From NCBI GenBank assembly GCA_001298575.1, contig LJCV01000256.1, positions 1-64,000 on the forward strand: a stretch of 64,000 bases of DNA. Reading direction: 5' to 3'. Every line of letters begins with the position of its first letter. The first letter of the stretch is position 1. Positions 25,399 through 34,836 of this stretch are shown here, in pieces. The notes beneath the pieces were generated by a model. That model ran no database searches. It was not told where the DNA came from and was given only the letters and a program-made list of their open reading frames with translations. This stretch comes from Actinobacteria bacterium OK074 (lineage in GTDB: Bacteria > Actinomycetota > Actinomycetes > Streptomycetales > Streptomycetaceae). Both the position numbers and the translations under genes were made by a program.

Positions 25399-25800
25399 TT
25401 GAGCAGCATCCACCGCAGTGCGGATCTCGCTGTCCCGGCCGACGTGGCTTGGGATTTCATCGAGCGTTATACCAGGTCAGAGGTGCACGTGTTCTCCCTG
25501 TGCGTGGCCGAGCGGCAGGAGGGGGAGCACCGTGTCGTCACGTTGGCCGACGGCCGGGAGATCTGGGAGCGAAACGTGACGGTGGACCCGGCGCACCGGC
25601 GGGCGACCTACACGGTCCCGGGGCTCAACGGGGCGGAGCACCACCAGGCCGAGATGCGTGTCGAGGTGGATCATCGCGGCGGGGCACGTCTGATTTGGGT
25701 CACTGATTACCTTCCGCACGAGATCGCCGAGCAGCGGGCCGCGAGTTACGACGTGCTGTTCACCGAGCTGGTGGCCGCCGTCAATTCCCACGGGGGGTGA
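25399..25800 (+). CDS. SRPBCC-family protein
   Basis: The product is 133 residues. The TTG at 25399 follows GGAGG. The helix-grip fold is suggested by the opening SADLAVPADVAWDFIERY, the strands in the middle and the long C-terminal helix EQRAASYDVLFTELVAAVN. These proteins bind hydrophobic ligands or act as polyketide cyclases/aromatases. Divergent from the thiolase/DUF35/SDR operon, it may serve the same lipid-like substrate. Confidence 0.75.
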   Translation: MSSIHRSADLAVPADVAWDFIERYTRSEVHVFSLCVAERQEGEHRVVTLADGREIWERNVTVDPAHRRATYTVPGLNGAEHHQAEMRVEVDHRGGARLIWVTDYLPHEIAEQRAASYDVLFTELVAAVNSHGG

Positions 25801-25853
25801 CGTGACCGGGGTGACGTGACCGGCGGGTGGCACACCCCCGGCCGGACCAGGTC

Positions 25854-28526
25854 TCACAGATGCAGCCGCCCGGTGAGCATCGCCATGGCGAGTTCGACCC
25901 GTGAGCCGTGGCCCGTGCGGGAGAACAGCCGCGACAGCCGGCCTTCGACGCTCTTCTCGCTGGTCCGGAGGACCTTGGCGATCCGCTTGTTCGTCAGCCC
26001 CTCGGAGACGAGCACGGCGAGCAGCCGTTCGTTCTCCTCCGCGGTGGCCTGCCGCCCCGGCACGGCCACCCCGTGCTCGCGCATCTGGAGGCGCAGCCAG
26101 AACCGGGGCATCAGCTCGTCGAGTTCGCCGAGCAGGGCGTAGGTCTCCCACAGCATCGCCGCATCGCCCATGCCGGAGCGGATCAGCTGGTACAGGACGG
26201 CGCCCTCCTCCAGGGGCTGCTGCCGCTGCTGGGCCAGCCGCCTCGCGGCGCGCGCCGCGCCGTGGTCGGTGTGCACGGTCGCGTGCAGGACGAGCCGGAT
26301 CATCTCGGCCCGCTCGGTGCCCAGCCTGCGGGCGACCCCCTCCACCTTCGCCAGGCACTCCTGCACGGCCTCGGGCCGCCCGGCGTGCAGCGCGGCGTCG
26401 GCCACCCGCAGCCACAGCAGGTCGGTCCCCGCCACCACGCCGTCCGACTCGGCCCGGCGCACGGCCGCACTCAGCAGGTCCTCCGCCCGGTCGACCTCCC
26501 TGTACACCAGTTCGCGCATGGCCTGGGCGGAGGCGAGCAGATGGGGCAGCATCGGCTGCCGGGCGCGGGCCAGCGCGAGCAGTTCACCGGCGCGGTTGAG
26601 CCTGCCGCCGTACACCAGCAGGACCGCCGCGTGGTGGTACATCTCGCTCTGTACGGCGTCGCAGGTGTGCACGCCGGTGATGGCGCTCCGGCGGGCCAGG
26701 TCCAGCGCTTCCCGCGGCCGGCCCCGGTGGAGGGCGATGAGCATCCGGCTGGGCAGGCCCAGCTGCCGCAGGCTGCGCCCCGTGTCGGCGAGCAGTTGTC
26801 CGGCCCGGCGGATCTCGCCCAGGGCCAGCAGTTCGCCGACCCGGCAGTGCACCTCGGCGGCCGTCGCCCCACCGGCCCGGTGCCGGGCGGGCAGGGTGGC
26901 CATGCTCCGCTCCGCGCCCTCCGTGCTGCCCAGCCACAACTCCGCCGTCGCCGCGAGGAATTCGGCCTTCCACTCGACCAGCCCGCTCTCGTCGTGCCAC
27001 CGGACCGCCCCCAGCAGGTCGCGGACCTCCTGCCAGCGGCCGAGCAGCAGCAGCGCGCACCCGCGGGTGACGGCCCGCTCCAGCGGGCCGTCCGGGCCGG
27101 GGTGCTGGAGCCGGCCGTCCGCCGCGATCTCCTCCAGGGCGGTGAGTTCGCCCGCCCGGTACAGGGCGGCCAGGTGCGCGAAGCAGACGTCGAGCAGCTG
27201 GTCCGGACGCAGGTGGTCGCGGTGGGCCCGGTGCAGGAGCCGCAGGGAGTCCAGAGCCTCCTCGGGCCTGCCCTGCGCCAGGCAGATCTTCGCGTGCTCC
27301 AGCAGCAGCCGGGCCCGCTCCACCGGGTCGGAGGTCAGCGCGGCGACCGCGCGCAGCCACCGGACGCCCCGGTGGTCGTCGTACGCGTTGTCGCCGTTGC
27401 GGTGCGCCAACTGCTTGGTGGCGTCCAGCAGTTCGGCTCTCGCCCGCTCGGGGTCCACCAGTCTCCCGGCGGCGGCGAGCTGTTCGGGGAGGTAGGCGGG
27501 GTCGGCGCAGCGGGCGGTGCCCCGCCACAGCGCGGACACGGCGATCCGGGCCAGGCTCCGCCGCTCGTAGGGGCCCAGTGACGCCCGGACGGCGGCCCCG
27601 GCCAGCGGCAGCCGGTACTCCCAGCCGGAGTCCGACCGGCGGTGGCGCAGTACACCGGCCTCCGCCAGCCGCGCGAGCAGCCCGCGGACCTCCGGCTCGG
27701 AGGCGGCGACGGCCTCGGCCGTCAGTGCGGGCACGGCCTCGCCGAGCGGGCCGAGGACGGCCACCGCCTTGGCGACCTCCCAGGCCGGGCCGTCCGTCTC
27801 GTGGACGGGCAGCACCAGTTCGCCGATGGTGAACGGGAGTGTGCAGGAGTCGCCGCCGACGAGATAGGCGTGCCGGTCGACCACCCTGATCACCCCCTCC
27901 TCCCGGGCGGCCCGCAGCACCGAGCGGGCCGCGGCGGGCCAGCCCCGGGTCAGGCGCCACAGCCAGGAGACCAGGGCGGGTTCGGCCCCGGCCTCGATCT
28001 CGGCGGCGATCATGTCGCGCAGCCGGTGCCGGGAGAGGGGGCGCAGGTTCACGTGGTGGACCAGCCCGTCCCGTCGCAGCCGGCCGAACACGGCGGCGAA
28101 CGCGGCGCGGGACGCCCGGGGCAGGGGCAGCGTCACCGTGCACACGCAGCGCGTGTTCGTCCCGTCCAGCCGCCGGATCGCGGCTTCCAGCGCGCACAGT
28201 TCGTCCGGGGGAAGGTGCTGAAGGTGTTCGAGCAGCAATACCGTCCGCTGCTTTCCACCGGAGGTGGCACGCCGGACCAGCCAGTCGGAAAGCTGAAACT
28301 TGGGTGAAGAATTCGCGAAGGAAATGCGCACCGTCTCCGGGACCGCGCCGAGCGCCTCCGCCCCGTACCCTCTGTCGTTTGCCCCCAATTCGCCGAGAAC
28401 GGATGCCAGTTCCATGCTGGAGGGGCCGCTCACCACGAAGAGTTTCGGGGCGCGCGGCGCGCGGATCGCTTCGAGCGTATCGACTGCGACACGTGCGTAA
28501 GGCGGGTCGCTGTGCACCGTGTGCAT
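25854..28526 (-). CDS. Large LuxR (LAL-type) regulator with degenerate ATPase
   Basis: The product is 890 residues. ATG 28526 follows GAGGAT; the open frame upstream is not conserved-looking. The N-terminal 300 residues have the STAND layout, but the P-loop position reads KLFVVSGPSSMELAS, lacking the GK[ST] needed for nucleotide binding, so the switch is probably ATP-independent. The middle is a helical repeat region of TPR type. Residues 825-885 are a LuxR helix-turn-helix (NKRIAKVLRTSEKSVEGRLSRLF). It is divergent from an intact LAL gene, so the pair probably regulates the surrounding thiolase and exporter genes. Confidence 0.85.
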   Translation of the reverse strand: MHTVHSDPPYARVAVDTLEAIRAPRAPKLFVVSGPSSMELASVLGELGANDRGYGAEALGAVPETVRISFANSSPKFQLSDWLVRRATSGGKQRTVLLLEHLQHLPPDELCALEAAIRRLDGTNTRCVCTVTLPLPRASRAAFAAVFGRLRRDGLVHHVNLRPLSRHRLRDMIAAEIEAGAEPALVSWLWRLTRGWPAAARSVLRAAREEGVIRVVDRHAYLVGGDSCTLPFTIGELVLPVHETDGPAWEVAKAVAVLGPLGEAVPALTAEAVAASEPEVRGLLARLAEAGVLRHRRSDSGWEYRLPLAGAAVRASLGPYERRSLARIAVSALWRGTARCADPAYLPEQLAAAGRLVDPERARAELLDATKQLAHRNGDNAYDDHRGVRWLRAVAALTSDPVERARLLLEHAKICLAQGRPEEALDSLRLLHRAHRDHLRPDQLLDVCFAHLAALYRAGELTALEEIAADGRLQHPGPDGPLERAVTRGCALLLLGRWQEVRDLLGAVRWHDESGLVEWKAEFLAATAELWLGSTEGAERSMATLPARHRAGGATAAEVHCRVGELLALGEIRRAGQLLADTGRSLRQLGLPSRMLIALHRGRPREALDLARRSAITGVHTCDAVQSEMYHHAAVLLVYGGRLNRAGELLALARARQPMLPHLLASAQAMRELVYREVDRAEDLLSAAVRRAESDGVVAGTDLLWLRVADAALHAGRPEAVQECLAKVEGVARRLGTERAEMIRLVLHATVHTDHGAARAARRLAQQRQQPLEEGAVLYQLIRSGMGDAAMLWETYALLGELDELMPRFWLRLQMREHGVAVPGRQATAEENERLLAVLVSEGLTNKRIAKVLRTSEKSVEGRLSRLFSRTGHGSRVELAMAMLTGRLHL

Positions 28527-28619
28527 GAATCCTCGCAGGGTGACGGGGGTCAACCCGATGTTAACCGGCCGCGTCTGTCCAGCGAGGAGAGCCGATACGG
28601 CAGTGGGGAGAACGGAACT

Positions 28620-31367
28620 GTGGCACGGAGAGGAGCCCGCCCCGTATACGGCAGGGAGAGCGAGCTGGCGGCCGTCGACGAAGCCTACGGGCGCCCGCAG
28701 CTGCTCGTCGTCCGCGGCCGGCCCGGAATGGGGAAAACGACCCTGCTGCGGGAAGTCCACCGGACCTGGCGCACCCGCGGCACCGGAATGGTGCGGATTC
28801 ACTGCTCCGCCGCGATGCCGCGCTGGGACCTGTTCGGTACCCGTGCGGTGGTGAAAGCCTTCCGCGACGCCTTTCCCGATATCGGCAATTCACCGTCGGC
28901 CGACGCGATGGCCGCCGTGAACCGGCTCTGCCTGCCGGAGAGCTACGGTTCGGCCCGCGCGCGATCGGTCCTCTTCACCGAACTGGTACGGCTTTTCGCC
29001 CATCTCGCCGGGAGGGCTCCCCGCGCCGTACTGATCGACGACCTGCACACCGCCCCCGACCCCGCGCTCCTCGTGGCCGCCGCCCACCGCGTCGGCTGCA
29101 CGGTCGTGGCGACCTACCGCGAGGACGGCTGGGCCGCCCGTCCGGCCGGTGCGGCCTCGCCGTACGCGTTCGCGGACCGCGTCGTCGACCTGGGCCCGCT
29201 GCCGGACGACCGGATCGACGCGCTGGTGGCCGCCGCCGCCCGCGAGCCGCTGGACGAGGCCGTGACGAGCGCGCTGCGGGCCGCACTGGGCCCGCTGGCC
29301 GGGAACCCGGGCACCGTGGTGGACACCTTCGCGGCCCTGCGGCGCGCGGGCCGCCTGGTCCGGTTCCAGGGCCACCTGTGCCTGGGCGACCCGGCGGCCG
29401 GGCCGGCGCTGCCCGACGGCCATGCCCTGGTGCGGCGGGTCGCGGAGTGCGGCGCCACCGGCAGGCAGCTGCTCGCGCTGACCTCCTCGGCCGACCGCTT
29501 CACCCTGGACGACCTGCCGGACTTCGCGGTGGCCACCGGCCGCGATCCCGCCGCCTGCGGCCACACCGTGGACCGTCTCGTCGCCGCGGGCGCCCTGGTG
29601 TGCGACGACCACGGGGTGCTGCGCGTCCCCTGCCCCGCGCTGGTCGCCGCCGTGCTGCCCGGCCCGGTGCGGGAGGAGGCGGCCGAGGTGCACCGCGCGC
29701 TCGCCGCGCACCTCCTGCGCGGTGCCCGCACGCCGTCGTCGGACCGGGCGGTGCCGTCCGACCACATCGTGCTCGCCGGCGCCGCGCTGCCGCCCGCGCC
29801 CGCCGTCGTACCGCTCCTGGAACGGGAGGCCGCCCTGGCGCTCGGGACCTGCCCCGTCCGGGCCGCGCGCCGGTACCGGGCCGCCCTGCACCACTGCCCG
29901 CCCGGCACTCCGGCGCGGTCCCGCATCCTGGCCGCCCTGTTGCCGCTGCTGGTGCGCACGGGCGACCACGAGGGGCTCGCCGAGGTCGTGGCCGTGGCCG
30001 TGGCCGAAGCCGGGACCGAGGCCGTCCCCGAAGCCGGGGCCGCCGGAGCGTGCGTCGGCGGTGGCGGTCCCCGGCGGGCGGAGCTGGCGGCGTACGCGGC
30101 GCTGGCCGCCGTCCACACCGGCCGGCCGGTACCGGCCGACGTGCGCGAAGCCCTGGCCGTCGACTCGACGGCCCGCCGCGCGCTGGAGTTCGCCGACCGC
30201 TGGTTCACCGGCCGGGAACTGTTCCGGCCGAGCGAGGCCGCGGCCGTGTTCTCCCGCCTTCGCCCGGACGGCGCCGGCCCGGCCCGTACCGATGTGGCCG
30301 GCGTGACCGACAGGGCAGATATGGCCGACGCGGCCGACGGCTACGGCTTCGACCCGGTGGCGCTCTTCCGGCGCGTGCTCGGGCCCACCGTCTACGGCGA
30401 ACCGGTCACCGGACCGCTGGCGGCGTACGCCCGCGTCGCCCAGGCATACCGGGACGGAAACTGGGCCGGCATCCCGTCCGGGGCACGCGCCCTCGAACGG
30501 GCGGGCCCGCCCCACACCCCCGTCCACCACGCCGTCCGCCTGCTCGCCGCCGAGGTGCACTCGACCCTGGGCGACTACGAACGCAGCGCCGCGTGGCTGG
30601 AGTTGGCGGGGGACGACTGCCCCTTCCCCGCGCTGCGGGCCTGGGCCGCCATGGGGCTGGCCTACCGCACCGGGCACTGGGCGCAGGCCCGGAAACTGGG
30701 CTGGCGCCACTGCGACGGGCCGGCGGAACGGGCCGACGGGGGCGGCACGGTGGGCATCGGCCGCCTGCTCGTCCGGCTCTCGTTCGCCGAATGGGAGGAC
30801 GGCGGTCGCCGGGACCTGCTGCCCCGGCTGCGTACCGAGGCGGAACGGTGGCACTCCCGGCTGGGCGGTACGGAGCTGCGGTCGGCCGTGCTCATCACCC
30901 GGGCCTTCGCCGACCACGACGCCGACAGCGCGCGCGAGGCGGTGGAGGTCCTGCGCGAGCGCGGCGGCCGGAGCGAACTGCTGCGGGCGTGCATGACCGT
31001 CGCGTTCCTGGCCGACGACCCCCGCCCCTGGCACCAGGAGGCCCACGACATCGCCCGAAGCCTCGGCGACAGCCTCCACCGGACCGCGATGCCGGGGGCG
31101 ACCGGGGCGTTCGGCCTGGATCCGGGGACCTGCGACAGCACCGGTCCGGAGAGCCCCACCGCCCTGTCCGGCCTCGAAGGGCGCATCGCCGTCCTGGTCG
31201 GGCGGGGGCTGACCAACCGGCAGATCGCGAAGGAACTCCAGGTGAGCGAGAAGGCCGTCGAGAACAACCTCACCCAGGTGTTCGCCAAGTCGGGCTGCCG
31301 CTCCCGGCTGGACCTGGCCCTGGCCGTGGTGGAGGGCCGTGTCACGAGGTTCTCGTCCCGTTCGTGA
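28620..31367 (+). CDS. Large LuxR (LAL-type) regulator with intact ATPase
   Basis: The product is 915 residues. I chose the GTG at 28620 because it opens VARRGARPVYGRESELA, the usual LAL N-terminus, after a GGGGAG site. Walker A VRGRPGMGKTTLLR (residues 28-41) and a Walker B RAVLIDDLHTA near 140 are complete. A long helical region follows, and the C-terminal LuxR helix-turn-helix (NRQIAKELQVSEKAVENNLTQVF) lies at about 865-895. Such proteins activate pathway genes on binding an inducer. It is 93 bases from, and divergent to, the degenerate LAL. Confidence 0.88.
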   Translation: MARRGARPVYGRESELAAVDEAYGRPQLLVVRGRPGMGKTTLLREVHRTWRTRGTGMVRIHCSAAMPRWDLFGTRAVVKAFRDAFPDIGNSPSADAMAAVNRLCLPESYGSARARSVLFTELVRLFAHLAGRAPRAVLIDDLHTAPDPALLVAAAHRVGCTVVATYREDGWAARPAGAASPYAFADRVVDLGPLPDDRIDALVAAAAREPLDEAVTSALRAALGPLAGNPGTVVDTFAALRRAGRLVRFQGHLCLGDPAAGPALPDGHALVRRVAECGATGRQLLALTSSADRFTLDDLPDFAVATGRDPAACGHTVDRLVAAGALVCDDHGVLRVPCPALVAAVLPGPVREEAAEVHRALAAHLLRGARTPSSDRAVPSDHIVLAGAALPPAPAVVPLLEREAALALGTCPVRAARRYRAALHHCPPGTPARSRILAALLPLLVRTGDHEGLAEVVAVAVAEAGTEAVPEAGAAGACVGGGGPRRAELAAYAALAAVHTGRPVPADVREALAVDSTARRALEFADRWFTGRELFRPSEAAAVFSRLRPDGAGPARTDVAGVTDRADMADAADGYGFDPVALFRRVLGPTVYGEPVTGPLAAYARVAQAYRDGNWAGIPSGARALERAGPPHTPVHHAVRLLAAEVHSTLGDYERSAAWLELAGDDCPFPALRAWAAMGLAYRTGHWAQARKLGWRHCDGPAERADGGGTVGIGRLLVRLSFAEWEDGGRRDLLPRLRTEAERWHSRLGGTELRSAVLITRAFADHDADSAREAVEVLRERGGRSELLRACMTVAFLADDPRPWHQEAHDIARSLGDSLHRTAMPGATGAFGLDPGTCDSTGPESPTALSGLEGRIAVLVGRGLTNRQIAKELQVSEKAVENNLTQVFAKSGCRSRLDLALAVVEGRVTRFSSRS

Positions 31368-31804
31368 GGGATTCCCCCCGGGAAGCGGCAGCCCCCTCCG
31401 ACCGGGCGGTCCGGTCCACCAGAATGTCTCACAGAGAAGCCCCAACCTCCTCACAGCTTTCCCGGCACGACCAGCACATCAAGCACAACCAGCACATTCA
31501 GCACGGAGGTGCACCCCCACACGCACAGCACCGCGCGGAACGACTCCGCGGAGCTGTTTGCCTCTGACCAGCACCGCTCCGGCGCCCCCAGGGCCCGGCG
31601 GTGCGGACCGGCGCCGGACCCGGTCGAGCCCGTGGCCCCGGCCTGGTCGTCAACTCCCGCACTCCGCCGGCGAGTTACCCGCCGGAGCGGAGCCCTGCGC
31701 CATTGCGGTGACGTGCCGCTCCGCGGGCAACCGAATCCCCCCACTCCCCCCACATCCCCCCATCTCCCCCACTTCGGGCTTCCCGCCCCCCAGAAAGGAA
31801 GACC
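31368..31804. other. Intergenic region with short repeats
   Basis: No gene is visible in these 437 bases. CAGCACATCAAGCACAACC-type repeats lie at 31466-31505 and C-rich CCCCCCAC runs at 31740-31775. The promoter of the NTF2-like gene is presumably here. Confidence 0.4.
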
Positions 31805-32686
31805 ATGAAAGACCGCGCCAAGGTCGAGGACCTGCTCGTAGCGTCGGATCTCCAGGTGCAGTCCTCGGAGACCGCGTGGAAGCACGTCAGGGCCGAGTAC
31901 GTCGACATCATCGACGACATCCTGGCGACGCTCGCGCCGAGCGGCCCCTACGCCTACACCGTCAGCCCGTCGGTCGAGGAGGGCAAGGAGCTTCCGACCC
32001 AGCACATCGTCACCACGTTCGACGAGATAGCCGCGTCCTACCGCGGCATGCACCGGCACGCCGCCGTGGTGGCGATCCGGCCCGTGGCGGAGATCAACAC
32101 CTCCTGGTACACCTTCGTCAGCGGTCTCGGGCGCGGGCGCCTGAAGACGACCGGTGAGGAGAGCGAGCGGCCGGTCATCGTGCTGTTCCCGACCATGGGC
32201 TCCGAGGGCATCACCGGGGAGCTGTTCTGGGGCCGGACCCAGCAGGACAGCATGCCGGGAGACCCGGAGGACGGGCCGCTGGCCAGCCGGTACTCCGTGG
32301 CCGGGCTGCACGGGACCCTGCTCGACGCGTACCGCAAGGGCGACATCGACACGATCGTCGAGAAGGCCCACCCCGAGATCCAGGGCGGCGTGCGCGACTA
32401 CGTGTCGCACTCCGGAACCCTGTCCGAGATCCACACCAAGGACGAGCTCCGGGCCCGCCTCGAAGCCTTCTACGAGGCGTACGCCGTCCGCTCGATCGAG
32501 GTCGTCAACCGGCACTACGACGACTGGTTCTTCTTCCACGAGCTGCGGTGGACGGTCGAGGCCCAGCGGGGCGCGAACGCCGGACTGAGTTTCCGGTACC
32601 ACACCGCCGAGTACGCCGAGGTGTCGGCCGCCGGTCTCGTCGTCTCGCACATCGGCCACGGCACGGACCAGATCAAGCTCGGCTGA
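31805..32686 (+). CDS. Protein with two NTF2-like domains
   Basis: The product is 293 residues; ATG 31805 follows AAAGGAAG. The C-terminal half (LLDAYRKGDIDTIVEKAHPEIQGGV... to VVSHIGHGTDQI) has the SnoaL/NTF2-like layout, and the N-terminal half shows similar strand order, suggesting two fused cone-shaped domains. Such folds bind small hydrophobic ligands and may cyclise or hydroxylate them. It is followed 116 bases later by an exporter gene and probably belongs to the same LAL-controlled unit. Confidence 0.6.
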   Translation: MKDRAKVEDLLVASDLQVQSSETAWKHVRAEYVDIIDDILATLAPSGPYAYTVSPSVEEGKELPTQHIVTTFDEIAASYRGMHRHAAVVAIRPVAEINTSWYTFVSGLGRGRLKTTGEESERPVIVLFPTMGSEGITGELFWGRTQQDSMPGDPEDGPLASRYSVAGLHGTLLDAYRKGDIDTIVEKAHPEIQGGVRDYVSHSGTLSEIHTKDELRARLEAFYEAYAVRSIEVVNRHYDDWFFFHELRWTVEAQRGANAGLSFRYHTAEYAEVSAAGLVVSHIGHGTDQIKLG

Positions 32687-32802
32687 TGCGGCGTCCGGCG
32701 CACAGGACGCCGGGCGCGACACTCGCACCGACCGGCGGACCGGGCGGCGGACGGGGCACCTCGTCCGCCGCCCGGTCCGGGATTCCTCACGGAGGCAGTT
32801 CC

Positions 32803-34287
32803 ATGTCCGACACCCCTGCCCGGCCCGCGGACGCCGGGCGCTCCGCCCCGCCGAAGCCGAACACGGTGGTGGCGGTGCTGGCCTTCGCCGGAATCGTCGT
32901 CTCGCTGATGCAGACGCTGGTCATCCCGATCGTCCCCGAACTGCCCCGGCTCCTGGACGCCCCGGCGTCGGACACCGCCTGGGCGGTCACCGCCACCCTG
33001 CTGGCCGGCGCGGTCGCCACCCCGGTCGTCGGCCGTCTCGGCGACATGTACGGCAAGCGCCGCATGCTGCTGGTCAGCGTCGTCCTGCTGATCAGCGGTT
33101 CGGTCGTCTGCGCGCTGAGCAACTCCGTGGTCCCGATGATCGCCGGACGGGCCTTGCAGGGGCTGGCCGCCGGTGTCATCCCGCTCGGCATCAGCATCAT
33201 GCGCGACGTGCTGCCCGCCGAACGGCTCGCCGGCGCCACCGCGCTGATGAGCGCCTCCCTCGGCGTCGGCGGCGCCCTCGGCCTGCCCTCCTCGGCCTTC
33301 ATCGCCGACAACTTCGACTGGCACGCGCTGTTCTGGACCTCGGCCACCCTCGGTGCCGTCGCGCTCACGCTCGTCCTGGTCCTCGTGCCCGAGTCGGAGG
33401 TCCGCACCGGCGGGCGCTTCGACCTGATCGGCTCCCTCGGCATGGCGGTCGGCCTGATCTCCCTGCTGCTGGCCGTCTCCAAGGGCAGTGACTGGGGCTG
33501 GGGCAGCGCCTCCACCCTCGGCCTGCTCGCCACCACCGCCGTCGTACTGCCGCTCTGGGGCTACTACGAACTGCGCACCGGCCAGCCGCTGGTGGACCTG
33601 CGCACCACCGCCCGGCGCCAGGTGCTGGTCACCAACCTCGCCTCGGTGGCGATCGGTTTCTCGATGTTCGCGATGTCCCTGGTGCTGCCGCAGGTGCTCC
33701 AGCTGCCCGAGGCGACCGGCTACGGCCTCGGCAGGTCCATGCTGGCCGTCGGCCTGGTGCTGGCGCCGCAGGGCCTGGTGATGATGACCATGTCCGCCGT
33801 GTCGGCGCGCCTCACCAGGGCGAAGGGCCCGAAGGCCACCCTGATGTGCGGTGCCCTCGTCGTCGCCGCCGGCTACGGCCTCAGCCTCGTGCTGATGTCC
33901 GAGGTCTGGCACATCACGCTGATCGCCTGCACCATCGGCGCGGGCATCGGCTTCGCCTACGGCGCCATGCCCGCCCTCATCATGGACGCCGTGCCCGCCT
34001 CCGAGACGGCCGCCGCCAACAGCCTCAACACCCTGATGCGGTCCATCGGCACCTCCTTCGCCAGCGCCCTCGCCGGCGTCATCCTCGCCCGGATGACCAC
34101 CGACTTCGGCGGCCACCCGCTGCCCGCCGAGAACGGCTTCAGGGTGGTCATGGGGATCGGCGCGGGCGCGGCCCTCCTCTCCTTCGCCATCGCCTCCTTC
34201 ATCCCGGGCCGCCCCGCCACCGCCCAGGAGACACCGGCCGCCGACGGCCCGACGGACACCGCGGAGGTCTCCGAGGCCCGCGTCTAG
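32803..34287 (+). CDS. MFS transporter (DHA-type exporter)
   Basis: The product is 494 residues. ATG 32803 follows GGAGG. It has about fourteen hydrophobic helices, with IVVSLMQTLVIPIVPELPRLL in helix 1 and VGRLGDMYGKRRMLL (motif A) after helix 2. Proton-driven export of an organic compound is expected. It is followed by a small membrane protein after 97 bases on the same strand. Confidence 0.88.
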   Translation: MSDTPARPADAGRSAPPKPNTVVAVLAFAGIVVSLMQTLVIPIVPELPRLLDAPASDTAWAVTATLLAGAVATPVVGRLGDMYGKRRMLLVSVVLLISGSVVCALSNSVVPMIAGRALQGLAAGVIPLGISIMRDVLPAERLAGATALMSASLGVGGALGLPSSAFIADNFDWHALFWTSATLGAVALTLVLVLVPESEVRTGGRFDLIGSLGMAVGLISLLLAVSKGSDWGWGSASTLGLLATTAVVLPLWGYYELRTGQPLVDLRTTARRQVLVTNLASVAIGFSMFAMSLVLPQVLQLPEATGYGLGRSMLAVGLVLAPQGLVMMTMSAVSARLTRAKGPKATLMCGALVVAAGYGLSLVLMSEVWHITLIACTIGAGIGFAYGAMPALIMDAVPASETAAANSLNTLMRSIGTSFASALAGVILARMTTDFGGHPLPAENGFRVVMGIGAGAALLSFAIASFIPGRPATAQETPAADGPTDTAEVSEARV

Positions 34288-34384
34288 ACCACCGCCCGGA
34301 CACCGCGAACACCGGCTCCCGACCACCGCGACCACTCACCCCGGCACCCAAGCAGGCAAGCAGCCCTCCCGAAAGGAAAGTCCC

Positions 34385-34570
34385 ATGAAGGTGCTTCTCT
34401 CCTCCCGCCCCGTCCTGTGGTTCCTGTTCCTGTTCAACCTCGCCATAGCCCTGGCCGCGCCTTTCGTCGTCGACGGCAGCCAGGGCATCATCACCAGCGT
34501 CGCCATGGCCGTCATCGCCCTGGGCGCGGGCAGCGGCCTCCTCCGGGACCGGGGCAGCCGACCGGCCTGA
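34385..34570 (+). CDS. Small membrane protein
   Basis: The product is 61 residues with a good GAAAGGAAA site before the ATG. Two hydrophobic helices (WFLFLFNLAIALAAPFVV and IITSVAMAVIALGAGSGLL) are joined by a short loop. It may be an accessory to the preceding exporter; nothing else can be said. The stop codon is inside the first unit of a 21-base tandem repeat. Confidence 0.7.
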   Translation: MKVLLSSRPVLWFLFLFNLAIALAAPFVVDGSQGIITSVAMAVIALGAGSGLLRDRGSRPA

Positions 34571-34623
34571 CGCATACGGGGGCCGGCCTGACGCATACGG
34601 GGGCGGGCTGAGACGTACGGGGG
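34562..34623. repeat. Three 21-base tandem repeats spanning a stop codon
   Basis: Units at 34562-34582, 34583-34603 and 34604-34623 (CCGGCCTGACGCATACGGGG type; the first two identical, the third 20 bases). The stop TGA of the small membrane gene is part of unit 1, and TGA recurs in the other two units. Confidence 0.85.
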
Positions 34624-34683
34624 CGGGGCTCTGCGACCGCATCGGCCGGTTCGGCGAGTGCCCCGCCACCAGTGCCCGGCCAT

Positions 34684-34723
34684 CCGCCCGTGGTGTCCCT
34701 CGCGCGACGGACACCACGGGCGG
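34684..34723. terminator. Bidirectional hairpin terminator
   Basis: Perfect 15-base arms (34684-34698, 34709-34723) around a 10-base loop, between convergent transcription units. Confidence 0.7.
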
Positions 34724-34751
34724 ACTCGTACGCCGCCGGAGGCGCAGGCCC

Positions 34752-34782
34752 CCGAAGTCCCGCCCGGCGAGCGGGACTTCGG
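34752..34782 (-). terminator. Second hairpin downstream of the LacI gene
   Basis: Perfect 12-base arms CCGAAGTCCCGC/GCGGGACTTCGG (34752-34763, 34771-34782), loop of seven bases, 54 bases past the LacI stop. Confidence 0.65.
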
Positions 34783-34836
34783 CGAACAGGACTTCGGCAT
34801 CGAGGCCCCGTCGGCGCGGCAGGTCGTCGACCGCGC

